Shown: positions 9,995 to 25,703 of the stretch, one piece after another | Numbering within the stretch: the first letter of the stretch is position 1 | Layout: the number at the start of each line of letters is the position of its first letter | Assembly: GCA_964035575.1 (NCBI GenBank) | Contig: OZ037870.1 | Coordinates: 310,001-374,000, forward strand | DNA: 64,000 nt | Direction of reading: 5' to 3' | Source of the DNA: Rhynchopus sp. YZ270_cl-10 | Taxonomy: Eukaryota; Euglenozoa; Diplonemea; Diplonemida; Diplonemidae | The notes under the pieces: model-generated | What the model saw: only the letters and a program-made list of their open reading frames with translations | Databases searched by the model: none | What the model was told of the DNA's origin: nothing | Position numbers and translations under genes: made by a program

Positions 9995-12328
9995 TCAGAG
10001 GAGGTCCCACAGAAGCAGCGTGCCGTCGTGGCTCACTGTGGCGAGGCGTGTGCTGTCAGGTGAGAACGCGAGACGCGGGAGCCCTGCACGCGTGTGCCCA
10101 TAGAGCTGGTGTGCCACACTCCCAGCCGCACGCCACACCGTCACGTCTCCCTCCCCGACAGAGGCAAGCAGTGCCCCGTTTGGCGAGTGGCGAGCGTCAA
10201 ACACAGTCTTTGTCCGAGTCTCAAGCTCAAGGCGCTCCGTCACCGCACCCTCGCCAACAACCCCGCCGGCCCACTTGCTCACACGCACCGTCCCGTCGTC
10301 CATCCCACGCAGCAGCTCGTCGCCAGACGCAGAGAACGACAGTGCCGTCACACGTGCAAAGCGCGACGGCAGCTCCGCCACCTTGGCACCGTTCCGCACA
10401 CGCCACACTGTCACAACCTCATCCACCTCCGTGCCCCACGACGTGGCCAGCAGCGCCCCATCTGCAGAGAACGCCACCTCGCGTGCGTGCTTGTGGATCA
10501 CAATCTCCGGCTCCAGCGAACCGGACATCACGTCAAACACACGTGTGCGCATGTCGCTGCCACCACCGCTCACAACAAGGAAGCGTGCGTCGGCCGTGAA
10601 GCGCACACGACGCACAGGCACACTCCCTGCTGCACTCATGTCCATCAGCATCACCTCGAGCTCGCCCGTCACAGCGTCGCACACAACAACACGCCCACCG
10701 GCACCACCCACAGCAACACGTGCTCCGTCGCTCGAAAATGTCACGTCGTACGACGCAAAATCCGCACACGCCAGCTTCGCCACCTGCACCCCAGTCGTGC
10801 TGTCGTACACACGCACCCCGTCGTCGCTCCCTGTTGCAACACGGCTCCCGTCTGCAGAGAACCCAACAGCCAGGAGGCGGCCAGACTGCACCACACGCCA
10901 TGCGCACTCACGTGACGCCGTCGCCTCACACGTAAGGGGCGCTGTGTCTGGGGCAGTGCACTGTGTGGGTGCAGGTGTTGGGGGAGCAGATGTCGGCGGT
11001 GCACTTGTTGGTGGTGCCGAGGTGTCAGGGGCTGATGTAAGTGGTGCGTTTGTCGGTGGTGCCGGTGTTGGTGGGGCGGGTGTGTCAGGGGCTGGTGTCA
11101 GTGGTGCATTTGTCGGTGGTGAAGGTGTTGGTGGTGCCGGTGTAGGTGGTGAAGGTGTCGGTGGCGAAGGTGTTGGTGGCGCCGGTGTAGGTGGCGAAGG
11201 TGTTGGTGGCGCCGGTGTAGGTGGCGAAGGTGTTGGCGGTGCATTTGTCGGTGGGGCGGGTGTTGGCGGTGCATCCGTGGACCACACACAACCTGAGTAG
11301 TTAGAGCCGGGCTGCCAGGCACCCATCCCGTCGCAGGCAATATACCCGACACCCAGACCCGAGGACGCGCAGGCAAACTCGCACTCTGCGCCAGCAGGCG
11401 TGAAGCGTGTGCACGGCAGCGACACACCGACAATCATGGAGGAGATGGCTGCGTTGTTCCCACTGTCCGGCAGGCCACAGGTCTGCGCCACACACGAGAA
11501 CGACGTGGACCAGTCTGCAAGGGAGCTGTTGGTTGGGTTCTCCACACACACAAGGTCCCCCACAGGCAGGTAGCCTGGCTCGCACTGTGCATTGCACTGC
11601 ATCCCCACAGGGATGTCGTGCACCTCCCCGTTGCACTGCAGCAGCGAGCCCCGTACGACATTCGCAGGCACGTTGGGCTGTGTCGTGCACAACGCACTCC
11701 CTGCAGCAACACTCAGCGGCAGGAAGAAGTGGCGGTTGTCGTCCATCGAGCACGGGTCGGGCAGGTCCACCCCGAGACCAGGGTCTAGCACGTCTCCCGT
11801 GTTTGTGGTCCACACCTCGTACGAGCCCGACACGGCGTCCTCCACCACCACGGGGTACCACGAAACGATATCCGCCGTCGCGCGTCCCTGGGTGAGGCAG
11901 GGATGCGGTGTCTCAGACCCAGTCCGCCCGACTGCGTACAGCTCGACACTACCAGCATCGTAGCAGGTGAGGGTGCTGCCTGTGGGGTATGCATACAGTG
12001 TCTGCCCTGCGGATCCCTGCACTGTCTCGTCGACGCAGTTGTCCTCAATGGTGTCTGCCAGGTCCGACACCGTCATCCCAGCTGACGATGGCTCCGAGGG
12101 AACGTCACATCTGTTCGCAAACGACGCAGTCGTCACCACTCCCGTAGGTGCCTTGATGTGGCCACGCGCCCCATTCAGGACGAGGCTTGACCCATGATCG
12201 TACGTCGCAAACCAGAACGTAACAGTTCCCGGCTGTGAGACAGCTGTGGATGAACAAACGACCACCTTGTGTGCAGTGCAGGACGCAAACAGTGCTGCTG
12301 CTGTGCACAGCAGGAGTGGAAGCTTCAT
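9995..12328 (-). CDS. Secreted Cys-rich protein with Pro-rich stalk and WD40 propeller (copy 1)
   Basis: The 777-residue protein has a signal peptide (1-19, [19 protein letters not shown]). An unrecognised Cys-containing domain follows (about 20-215), then a region with sushi/CCP-like spacing (about 225-348, e.g. [13 protein letters not shown]). Residues about 350-455 are an [13 protein letters not shown] linker. Residues about 475-777 hold seven WD40-like blades ([22 protein letters not shown]; the last is [18 protein letters not shown]), a complete propeller. WD40 domains are normally intracellular, so export is unusual. No transmembrane segment or anchor signal is evident. It lies between AA10-GH5 and tubulin in the repeated unit; a binding or scaffold role outside the cell is inference. 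Confidence 0.85.
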   Translation of the reverse strand: MKLPLLLCTAAALFASCTAHKVVVCSSTAVSQPGTVTFWFATYDHGSSLVLNGARGHIKAPTGVVTTASFANRCDVPSEPSSAGMTVSDLADTIEDNCVDETVQGSAGQTLYAYPTGSTLTCYDAGSVELYAVGRTGSETPHPCLTQGRATADIVSWYPVVVEDAVSGSYEVWTTNTGDVLDPGLGVDLPDPCSMDDNRHFFLPLSVAAGSALCTTQPNVPANVVRGSLLQCNGEVHDIPVGMQCNAQCEPGYLPVGDLVCVENPTNSSLADWSTSFSCVAQTCGLPDSGNNAAISSMIVGVSLPCTRFTPAGAECEFACASSGLGVGYIACDGMGAWQPGSNYSGCVWSTDAPPTPAPPTNAPPTPSPPTPAPPTPSPPTPAPPTPSPPTPSPPTPAPPTPSPPTNAPLTPAPDTPAPPTPAPPTNAPLTSAPDTSAPPTSAPPTSAPPTPAPTQCTAPDTAPLTCEATASRECAWRVVQSGRLLAVGFSADGSRVATGSDDGVRVYDSTTGVQVAKLACADFASYDVTFSSDGARVAVGGAGGRVVVCDAVTGELEVMLMDMSAAGSVPVRRVRFTADARFLVVSGGGSDMRTRVFDVMSGSLEPEIVIHKHAREVAFSADGALLATSWGTEVDEVVTVWRVRNGAKVAELPSRFARVTALSFSASGDELLRGMDDGTVRVSKWAGGVVGEGAVTERLELETRTKTVFDARHSPNGALLASVGEGDVTVWRAAGSVAHQLYGHTRAGLPRLAFSPDSTRLATVSHDGTLLLWDLL

Positions 12329-13100
12329 TTGCTCGTTTTGCAGATGACAAATTTAGTAACAAATCTGTGGTGTGTGGTGAAGGTGCTGGTTGTGATTTTC
12401 TTTGATAATGAGAAAATATATGACTTACTTTTCTTTGGGGGTCTCTGTTTTACATTTTTTATCGATTTTTGCTTCTGGTCGGAACGCCCGAAAGCGGAGC
12501 GTAGCAAAACAAAAAGGGGGTGGCAGACAAAGCTCTTTCCTCCCTGCGAAGTGACAGGGTGGACTGAGTGCTGCGGTGTGGTGGTTTGCTTTGCTCCACA
12601 AGACGGCCCGACACGAGAAGCGCTCCTACGGGGATGGGTGGGTGGGTGGGTCGGTGGGTGGGTCGGTGGGGTGTGCCCAAAGGGATGGACACATATAAAA
12701 TAAACAACAACAACCCACACATCCTGCAGCAACAGTGCACACTTGGGACGTCCCTTGTGTGCATCTGCATCTGCGGAAGGTGCAGAGGGGGGCTTTATTC
12801 TCGTCATCAGGGGGCAGGGGCTTACTAAGGATTGTTTCTTGTTTGGTTTTTTTGTGTTTTTTTTGTGTTTTCTCCTTATCTAACTACGTGTGACCTCTTC
12901 GGCCCACGTCCGTCTGTGTGTCGTCTTGCTTTTCTTCGTTTTCTTCGTCTTCTTCTTGTGACCACAGACAGTGCCTTTCTTTGCGGCTTTTTGGGTGACT
13001 TTTTTGTGTCAGTTTGTTTGACTTTTTGTTTTTTTTTTTAGCTTGGGACGACAAACAACAGCAAATTCGTAGAAGCGTGGTGGAGACACAGACCTCACGA
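12329..13100. other. WD40 upstream region and tubulin 3' flank
   Basis: No gene is seen. From about 12437 the sequence matches 2161-2954 downstream of tubulin copy 1, with a short TGGG run containing TCGG interruptions at 12634-12672. It matches 22475-23246 in every stretch compared. The WD40-specific upstream part is only about 100 bp long. Confidence 0.65.
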
Positions 13101-15550
<2,450 letters not shown>

Positions 15551-18127
15551 TCACGGCTTGCACGACTTCCACCACCTGTTCCCTTTGCACTGCAGTCCTG
15601 GAGCACAGCAGCGCTCCTTGCCAAGGCATGCGCGCCAGCGTGAGATCTCTGCACTGCAGCCATTTCTCGGAGGTGTCGGTGCTGGCGGGGTCGGCACAGG
15701 GGCTGGCACCGTGGGCACAGGTGCAGGCGGTGTGGGTGGTGACGTTGCTGGTGGTGTTGGCGGTGTGGGCACGGGCACAGGGGGAACGGGGACGGGAGCA
15801 GGTCCGGCACAAGGAACAGCGTTCGTTCTGATGTACGTGCGCACATAGCTCCCCGTGCAGGACACACTGTCCCAGTCACCCGAGGCACACGCCCCTGACT
15901 GCAGTGCCGCCGACACCTCTGCCTTGTCCGCCAGACTCCACGACGTCCAGCTCAGCTTCACACCCTGCGACCCTGCGCTCTTGAAGCCCTCCAGGAACGC
16001 ATGCGCGTTGTCGAGGAAGGGACCACCGTCACCGCTCGCCTCAGACGTGCCCCACTCACTCACAAACAGCGGGATCTGCGACGCAACCTCCTGCACACGC
16101 GACTGCAGGTGTGTGTGCGACCCGGCGTAGAAGTGGAACACGTACATGACGTTGTGTGGGAGGTCCACAGGGCGCGCCGCTGCCTCGTGGATGTCTTGGC
16201 TCCACGTCGGCGTCCCCGCAAGCACCACTGTCTCCGCATCCTCTGCACGGATCAGCGCCAGGATGCGGTTGTGGTAGCTCACAACCTCGCCCCAGCTCAC
16301 ACCGTTCGGCTCGTTCGCAATCTCGTACAGCACGTGGGTCTCGTCCTTCAGCGTCCGTGCCATGTCCTGCCAGAACGCGTCTGCTCCCGCGTACTCACCG
16401 TCGTTCGGGTTCCCGGGGCTCAGCATGTGCCAGTCCACAATCACGTAGATCCCGAGCTCCTTGCACCACTGCACAATGTCCAGCACAGTCTGCTTCAGCG
16501 CCGGGTTGGTCCCGTAGCCCCCCTCACCAATGTACATTGCTGCCCGGAACACGTTGATGCCCCACCGCGTCACCAGGTGTGTGATGCTCTCCTTCGTGTA
16601 GCAGTTCGCAAACCAGTGCAGCCCGTGGCTGCTCATCCCCATCAGCTGCACAGCCTCACCCTGTGCCCCCACAAGCTGCAGACCCGACAGACGCAGCTTC
16701 CCGTGGCACGTTGCGAACCCGGTGTTGTCCACTGCAGCCACGTCTGCGTCCAGCCCGCTTGGAAGGGCGCATGTCGACCCACTGCCTCCACCTCCACCAC
16801 CACCACCGCCGCCACCCTGCCACGCACACTGGCCGGTGTGCTGGCAGCAGCACTTGCAGTAGCACTCGCTCCCGTCGTCTGTGTTGCACTTTGCACCGTT
16901 GTCCGTCCAGTCGCAGCCACATCCACTTGTGTCGCTTGGGCAGGCCCCATTGCTTGGAACCGGCACAGGTGCCGTGGGAACAGGAACAGGCACAGTTGGT
17001 ACAGGTGCAGGCACAGGCGGAGTTGGCGGCGTTGTGACAGGTGGTGTTGGCGGTGGTGTCGAAGGCGAAGTTGCACCCTGCACACACTGTGCGTAGTACG
17101 AGTTGTAGTAAGCACAGGACGCACCTGCTTGCTCGCAGCAGGCACGGTCCTTCTCACAAGCAGCGTAGATGCAGGCCACAGAAGTTGCACAGACAGGTGG
17201 TGTCACAGGTGAGGTCGGCACAGGCACCGTGGGCACAGGAACAGGCGCAGTTGGCACAGGCACCGGCACAGTTGGCACAGGTGCAGGCACAGGCGGGGTT
17301 GGCGGCGTTGTGACAGGTGGTGTTGGCGGTGGTGTCGAAGGCGAAGGTGCACCCTGCACACACTGTTCGTAGTGTGTGTTGTAGACAGCACAGGACGCAC
17401 CTGCTTGCTCGCAGCAGGCAGAGTCCGCCTTGCACGCAGTGTACATGCAGTGAACAGACGTTGTACAGACAGGAGGTGTCACAGGTGAGGTCGGTACAGG
17501 CACCGTGGGAACAGGAACAGGTGCCGTGGGAACAGGAACCGGCGCAGTTGGCACAGGTGCAGGAGGGCTGGCACCACCAGAGAACATGGCGTCAATCACG
17601 TTGAAGAAGCTGTTCGACGTGTCACCCACATCCCACACACTCAGAATGATGTGGTATCCCTCGCGTGTCGGCACGTTGCACGTGTGCTCGTCAAGGATCG
17701 GTGGCTCTGTCATCCCCCCGTCCACAACGCAGAAGGGTGCAGTCTCAAACGTTGCACGTGTCAGCGGTGCTGTCGCGTCCCACCCAACACGTGTGATGTA
17801 GTACTTGTAGTCCTTCGTCACGTGGTTCACAAGAAACTTCCACGCAAACTTCGTTGGCCCCGACGACATCGCAACCCTCTCCCAACGTGTCGCCGTCTGC
17901 ACGTTCAGCTCAGGGAAGCGCGAGTGTCCACCTCCTGCCGCAATCGTCCCGTCTGCCGGCCACCCGTCAGGACCCTCCACGCTGTAGGGCTCCCAGACGA
18001 TCTGCCCGCAGTTTGCGTTGCCCCCTGTCTTGCAGAGCTCCACACGTGACGGCGGTGTCACAACGTGGCCGTGTCCGTACACCTGCGTTGCACACAGCAG
18101 CACGCACAGCGCAGTGTGCTTCACCAT
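15551..18127 (-). CDS. Secreted AA10 LPMO - GH5_2 cellulase fusion (copy 2)
   Basis: The 858-residue product is identical to that of the gene at 5405-7981. It has a signal peptide, AA10 domain (His19, His102), two CBM1-like modules, a second type of Cys-rich module, poly-Gly, GH5_2 barrel (Glu606, Glu691) and a C-terminal CBM1-like module. The identity includes the repeat-rich linkers, which normally drift fast, so the duplication is very recent or an assembly product. Confidence 0.94.
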   Translation of the reverse strand: MVKHTALCVLLCATQVYGHGHVVTPPSRVELCKTGGNANCGQIVWEPYSVEGPDGWPADGTIAAGGGHSRFPELNVQTATRWERVAMSSGPTKFAWKFLVNHVTKDYKYYITRVGWDATAPLTRATFETAPFCVVDGGMTEPPILDEHTCNVPTREGYHIILSVWDVGDTSNSFFNVIDAMFSGGASPPAPVPTAPVPVPTAPVPVPTVPVPTSPVTPPVCTTSVHCMYTACKADSACCEQAGASCAVYNTHYEQCVQGAPSPSTPPPTPPVTTPPTPPVPAPVPTVPVPVPTAPVPVPTVPVPTSPVTPPVCATSVACIYAACEKDRACCEQAGASCAYYNSYYAQCVQGATSPSTPPPTPPVTTPPTPPVPAPVPTVPVPVPTAPVPVPSNGACPSDTSGCGCDWTDNGAKCNTDDGSECYCKCCCQHTGQCAWQGGGGGGGGGGGSGSTCALPSGLDADVAAVDNTGFATCHGKLRLSGLQLVGAQGEAVQLMGMSSHGLHWFANCYTKESITHLVTRWGINVFRAAMYIGEGGYGTNPALKQTVLDIVQWCKELGIYVIVDWHMLSPGNPNDGEYAGADAFWQDMARTLKDETHVLYEIANEPNGVSWGEVVSYHNRILALIRAEDAETVVLAGTPTWSQDIHEAAARPVDLPHNVMYVFHFYAGSHTHLQSRVQEVASQIPLFVSEWGTSEASGDGGPFLDNAHAFLEGFKSAGSQGVKLSWTSWSLADKAEVSAALQSGACASGDWDSVSCTGSYVRTYIRTNAVPCAGPAPVPVPPVPVPTPPTPPATSPPTPPAPVPTVPAPVPTPPAPTPPRNGCSAEISRWRACLGKERCCAPGLQCKGNRWWKSCKP

Positions 18128-20140
18128 TGTACGCTCTTTGGTCTCTTTGTGTGCACAGGTGAGTAGTGTAATGAATACAATCAATCTGTGTTGATGTGAT
18201 GGCTTTTTGGGGTGAGGGTGGTTGCACATTATTGGGAAACTCTTTTAAAAGCGCTCTTTTTTTCCAGAAAGTTTCAAAAATACCCAATAAATATCAGAGC
18301 AACTAAGGAGACGTGTATGCGTGCATCCCTTCTGCGCTCTTGGCATGGGTGGGGGAACGTGGGGTGAACAGGTGGGTGTCAGCGAGAAGCAGAATGCGAT
18401 AACTTCATCCGGACACATTCGCCCTTCCAAAGGGGTCCATCCCGGACAACTACGGCGGCAGAATTTTCTGCCGAATTATCGCAACATAAGCAAGCTATGC
18501 AAGATGAACGTACACCTCGCATACTTCACCAGATAACTGCTTCTCCACGACAGTGCAGACAGACAAAGTGGGAGTTAGGTCCTCACAGCAAAAGACCAAA
18601 AAAAGAAGAAAAATACATACTTAAAGTAGACACACAGCATAACGCTGTTCACCGGGTGAATAATGTACACGAAAGACAATCACAAGAAAGAAACCTTGAA
18701 TGCGACATTCTCGTACATTCGTCTAAGATAATCTGAAAAAAAAGACGTCGGCGGAAATGCCCACAAATCTTTAGGAACAATAAGACAGAAACAAGAAAGT
18801 AGAGTTGCAATACAAAAGCCCTCTCGTGAACAGTGTACCTTTGGTACAATGACCGGATGTACCGGGGGGTGGACACCCAACCATGCAATCCTACAATCCA
18901 TTTCGTGGTTTACATCTGATATGTGCTACTCCTGCTTCAAAAAAAAGGGGGGGTATTTTGAACGAAAGTAATGACTATACGAAGGTGGAGGGGCGTAAAC
19001 ACACTTCGCAAAGACAGACGCAATACTGCAGGTACATCAGAATGTTCTCTGGTAGTTCAGATGCCCTGCAACATCCAAAGAAAATTGGAAAGGAGGTAAC
19101 TACAGGGCGAGGCTAGACACGCGCTGTGGTACCAACCAGAAAAATTCTAAAAATGCTTTAGTTTAAACAATGCTATAAAAAAGATAAGAGAAAGCGAATA
19201 AAGCAATGCAACAACACCCAAGGACACCCTCGGCAATATGCTTTAGGATTGACAGGTCGCAAGCACGCCGCACACTCTGAGGAAGTGTGCACGGATGGAT
19301 ATTTGCGGCTGCCTGGTTACCCAAGTAATCACACCAAACAAGCACGTACAGCAGTGTCACGAAGGAAATGAAGAAGTGTCACGTTGGAGGTGGAGGGGAA
19401 GGGGAGGGAAATAAACATGCGATGATGGCTATACATGTGTACGTGCCGCAAGCCTCTAAAGATAAGTTCATATATGTTCTGACCAAACAGAACACATGAT
19501 GGGGTGTACCAAGTGCACCCTTTCTTCTAAAGACGCAGTGTGCAAACTGTCTGGCCTGTCCTGACAAAAACCCCCAGTGGCAAAACATTTGCACGCTGTG
19601 GTTCCCGTTGTTTTTTTTTTTTGTCAAAAAAGAGAGAAAAATAAGGGAAACATCTGTGGCATTTTGTGGTGTCCGAACGAGGTCGCTACACCTCGTGGGA
19701 CAGGTTTGGGGCAGGAGACTTTCGCTGGAGGGGGGGACGTTATGAGATGACTCTAAACCTCTGTACTTAGTCACCTTGACCACAATAACAAAGAAAAACA
19801 CACATAACAACGTGGTGTTATTGAGAGACGCCATGCGAACACACGTCCAGTTTCAAACATATACAACGTTGCTGCACACCTACTGATTCAGTGCAATAAT
19901 GCCCTGTACTGTTCATCATAAGGTTGTACAAAAATAAAATAAAAAATCGCGCAACACAAACACATTTAACCAAAACAAAAAATGGGAGAAGAAAAACATC
20001 GTCGAAGTTGTTGAAATCGATGACAAGCCTCGTAGCAAGGTGGTAACGAACAGCAACAGATACGTACCGATGAAGTCGACTCGACACTAAGCGTCTCACA
20101 AACATCACACCACAAACACTGGGACACGACTGACGAGGGC
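18128..20140. other. 2-kb intergenic region (unit 2)
   Basis: Counterpart of 7982-9994, with the same dispersed repeat at 18801-18911. No gene is seen. Confidence 0.55.
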
Positions 20141-22474
20141 TCAGAGGAGGTCCCACAGAAGCAGCGTGCCGTCGTGGCTCACTGTGGCGAGGCGTGTGCT
20201 GTCAGGTGAGAACGCGAGACGCGGGAGCCCTGCACGCGTGTGCCCATAGAGCTGGTGTGCCACACTCCCAGCCGCACGCCACACCGTCACGTCTCCCTCC
20301 CCGACAGAGGCAAGCAGTGCCCCGTTTGGCGAGTGGCGAGCGTCAAACACAGTCTTTGTCCGAGTCTCAAGCTCAAGGCGCTCCGTCACCGCACCCTCGC
20401 CAACAACCCCGCCGGCCCACTTGCTCACACGCACCGTCCCGTCGTCCATCCCACGCAGCAGCTCGTCGCCAGACGCAGAGAACGACAGTGCCGTCACACG
20501 TGCAAAGCGCGACGGCAGCTCCGCCACCTTGGCACCGTTCCGCACACGCCACACTGTCACAACCTCATCCACCTCCGTGCCCCACGACGTGGCCAGCAGC
20601 GCCCCATCTGCAGAGAACGCCACCTCGCGTGCGTGCTTGTGGATCACAATCTCCGGCTCCAGCGAACCGGACATCACGTCAAACACACGTGTGCGCATGT
20701 CGCTGCCACCACCGCTCACAACAAGGAAGCGTGCGTCGGCCGTGAAGCGCACACGACGCACAGGCACACTCCCTGCTGCACTCATGTCCATCAGCATCAC
20801 CTCGAGCTCGCCCGTCACAGCGTCGCACACAACAACACGCCCACCGGCACCACCCACAGCAACACGTGCTCCGTCGCTCGAAAATGTCACGTCGTACGAC
20901 GCAAAATCCGCACACGCCAGCTTCGCCACCTGCACCCCAGTCGTGCTGTCGTACACACGCACCCCGTCGTCGCTCCCTGTTGCAACACGGCTCCCGTCTG
21001 CAGAGAACCCAACAGCCAGGAGGCGGCCAGACTGCACCACACGCCATGCGCACTCACGTGACGCCGTCGCCTCACACGTAAGGGGCGCTGTGTCTGGGGC
21101 AGTGCACTGTGTGGGTGCAGGTGTTGGGGGAGCAGATGTCGGCGGTGCACTTGTTGGTGGTGCCGAGGTGTCAGGGGCTGATGTAAGTGGTGCGTTTGTC
21201 GGTGGTGCCGGTGTTGGTGGGGCGGGTGTGTCAGGGGCTGGTGTCAGTGGTGCATTTGTCGGTGGTGAAGGTGTTGGTGGTGCCGGTGTAGGTGGTGAAG
21301 GTGTCGGTGGCGAAGGTGTTGGTGGCGCCGGTGTAGGTGGCGAAGGTGTTGGTGGCGCCGGTGTAGGTGGCGAAGGTGTTGGCGGTGCATTTGTCGGTGG
21401 GGCGGGTGTTGGCGGTGCATCCGTGGACCACACACAACCTGAGTAGTTAGAGCCGGGCTGCCAGGCACCCATCCCGTCGCAGGCAATATACCCGACACCC
21501 AGACCCGAGGACGCGCAGGCAAACTCGCACTCTGCGCCAGCAGGCGTGAAGCGTGTGCACGGCAGCGACACACCGACAATCATGGAGGAGATGGCTGCGT
21601 TGTTCCCACTGTCCGGCAGGCCACAGGTCTGCGCCACACACGAGAACGACGTGGACCAGTCTGCAAGGGAGCTGTTGGTTGGGTTCTCCACACACACAAG
21701 GTCCCCCACAGGCAGGTAGCCTGGCTCGCACTGTGCATTGCACTGCATCCCCACAGGGATGTCGTGCACCTCCCCGTTGCACTGCAGCAGCGAGCCCCGT
21801 ACGACATTCGCAGGCACGTTGGGCTGTGTCGTGCACAACGCACTCCCTGCAGCAACACTCAGCGGCAGGAAGAAGTGGCGGTTGTCGTCCATCGAGCACG
21901 GGTCGGGCAGGTCCACCCCGAGACCAGGGTCTAGCACGTCTCCCGTGTTTGTGGTCCACACCTCGTACGAGCCCGACACGGCGTCCTCCACCACCACGGG
22001 GTACCACGAAACGATATCCGCCGTCGCGCGTCCCTGGGTGAGGCAGGGATGCGGTGTCTCAGACCCAGTCCGCCCGACTGCGTACAGCTCGACACTACCA
22101 GCATCGTAGCAGGTGAGGGTGCTGCCTGTGGGGTATGCATACAGTGTCTGCCCTGCGGATCCCTGCACTGTCTCGTCGACGCAGTTGTCCTCAATGGTGT
22201 CTGCCAGGTCCGACACCGTCATCCCAGCTGACGATGGCTCCGAGGGAACGTCACATCTGTTCGCAAACGACGCAGTCGTCACCACTCCCGTAGGTGCCTT
22301 GATGTGGCCACGCGCCCCATTCAGGACGAGGCTTGACCCATGATCGTACGTCGCAAACCAGAACGTAACAGTTCCCGGCTGTGAGACAGCTGTGGATGAA
22401 CAAACGACCACCTTGTGTGCAGTGCAGGACGCAAACAGTGCTGCTGCTGTGCACAGCAGGAGTGGAAGCTTCAT
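20141..22474 (-). CDS. Secreted Cys-rich protein with Pro-rich stalk and WD40 propeller (copy 2)
   Basis: The 777-residue product is identical to that of 9995-12328: signal peptide, Cys-rich N-terminal half, APPTP-type linker and seven WD40-like blades. It lies upstream of tubulin copy 3's 3' flank in the same arrangement as copy 1. Confidence 0.84.
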   Translation of the reverse strand: MKLPLLLCTAAALFASCTAHKVVVCSSTAVSQPGTVTFWFATYDHGSSLVLNGARGHIKAPTGVVTTASFANRCDVPSEPSSAGMTVSDLADTIEDNCVDETVQGSAGQTLYAYPTGSTLTCYDAGSVELYAVGRTGSETPHPCLTQGRATADIVSWYPVVVEDAVSGSYEVWTTNTGDVLDPGLGVDLPDPCSMDDNRHFFLPLSVAAGSALCTTQPNVPANVVRGSLLQCNGEVHDIPVGMQCNAQCEPGYLPVGDLVCVENPTNSSLADWSTSFSCVAQTCGLPDSGNNAAISSMIVGVSLPCTRFTPAGAECEFACASSGLGVGYIACDGMGAWQPGSNYSGCVWSTDAPPTPAPPTNAPPTPSPPTPAPPTPSPPTPAPPTPSPPTPSPPTPAPPTPSPPTNAPLTPAPDTPAPPTPAPPTNAPLTSAPDTSAPPTSAPPTSAPPTPAPTQCTAPDTAPLTCEATASRECAWRVVQSGRLLAVGFSADGSRVATGSDDGVRVYDSTTGVQVAKLACADFASYDVTFSSDGARVAVGGAGGRVVVCDAVTGELEVMLMDMSAAGSVPVRRVRFTADARFLVVSGGGSDMRTRVFDVMSGSLEPEIVIHKHAREVAFSADGALLATSWGTEVDEVVTVWRVRNGAKVAELPSRFARVTALSFSASGDELLRGMDDGTVRVSKWAGGVVGEGAVTERLELETRTKTVFDARHSPNGALLASVGEGDVTVWRAAGSVAHQLYGHTRAGLPRLAFSPDSTRLATVSHDGTLLLWDLL

Positions 22475-23246
22475 TTGCTCGTTTTGCAGATGACAAATTT
22501 AGTAACAAATCTGTGGTGTGTGGTGAAGGTGCTGGTTGTGATTTTCTTTGATAATGAGAAAATATATGACTTACTTTTCTTTGGGGGTCTCTGTTTTACA
22601 TTTTTTATCGATTTTTGCTTCTGGTCGGAACGCCCGAAAGCGGAGCGTAGCAAAACAAAAAGGGGGTGGCAGACAAAGCTCTTTCCTCCCTGCGAAGTGA
22701 CAGGGTGGACTGAGTGCTGCGGTGTGGTGGTTTGCTTTGCTCCACAAGACGGCCCGACACGAGAAGCGCTCCTACGGGGATGGGTGGGTGGGTGGGTCGG
22801 TGGGTGGGTCGGTGGGGTGTGCCCAAAGGGATGGACACATATAAAATAAACAACAACAACCCACACATCCTGCAGCAACAGTGCACACTTGGGACGTCCC
22901 TTGTGTGCATCTGCATCTGCGGAAGGTGCAGAGGGGGGCTTTATTCTCGTCATCAGGGGGCAGGGGCTTACTAAGGATTGTTTCTTGTTTGGTTTTTTTG
23001 TGTTTTTTTTGTGTTTTCTCCTTATCTAACTACGTGTGACCTCTTCGGCCCACGTCCGTCTGTGTGTCGTCTTGCTTTTCTTCGTTTTCTTCGTCTTCTT
23101 CTTGTGACCACAGACAGTGCCTTTCTTTGCGGCTTTTTGGGTGACTTTTTTGTGTCAGTTTGTTTGACTTTTTGTTTTTTTTTTTAGCTTGGGACGACAA
23201 ACAACAGCAAATTCGTAGAAGCGTGGTGGAGACACAGACCTCACGA
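22475..23246. other. WD40 upstream region and tubulin 3' flank (unit 2)
   Basis: Matches 12329-13100, including the interrupted TGGG run at 22780-22818. No gene is seen. Confidence 0.65.

Positions 23247-25703
<2,457 letters not shown>

Noticed and set aside
10275-11300. 341-residue plus-strand open frame opposite the WD40 gene
   Set aside because: The [12 protein letters not shown] tail is the reverse reading of the Pro-rich linker; no independent support.
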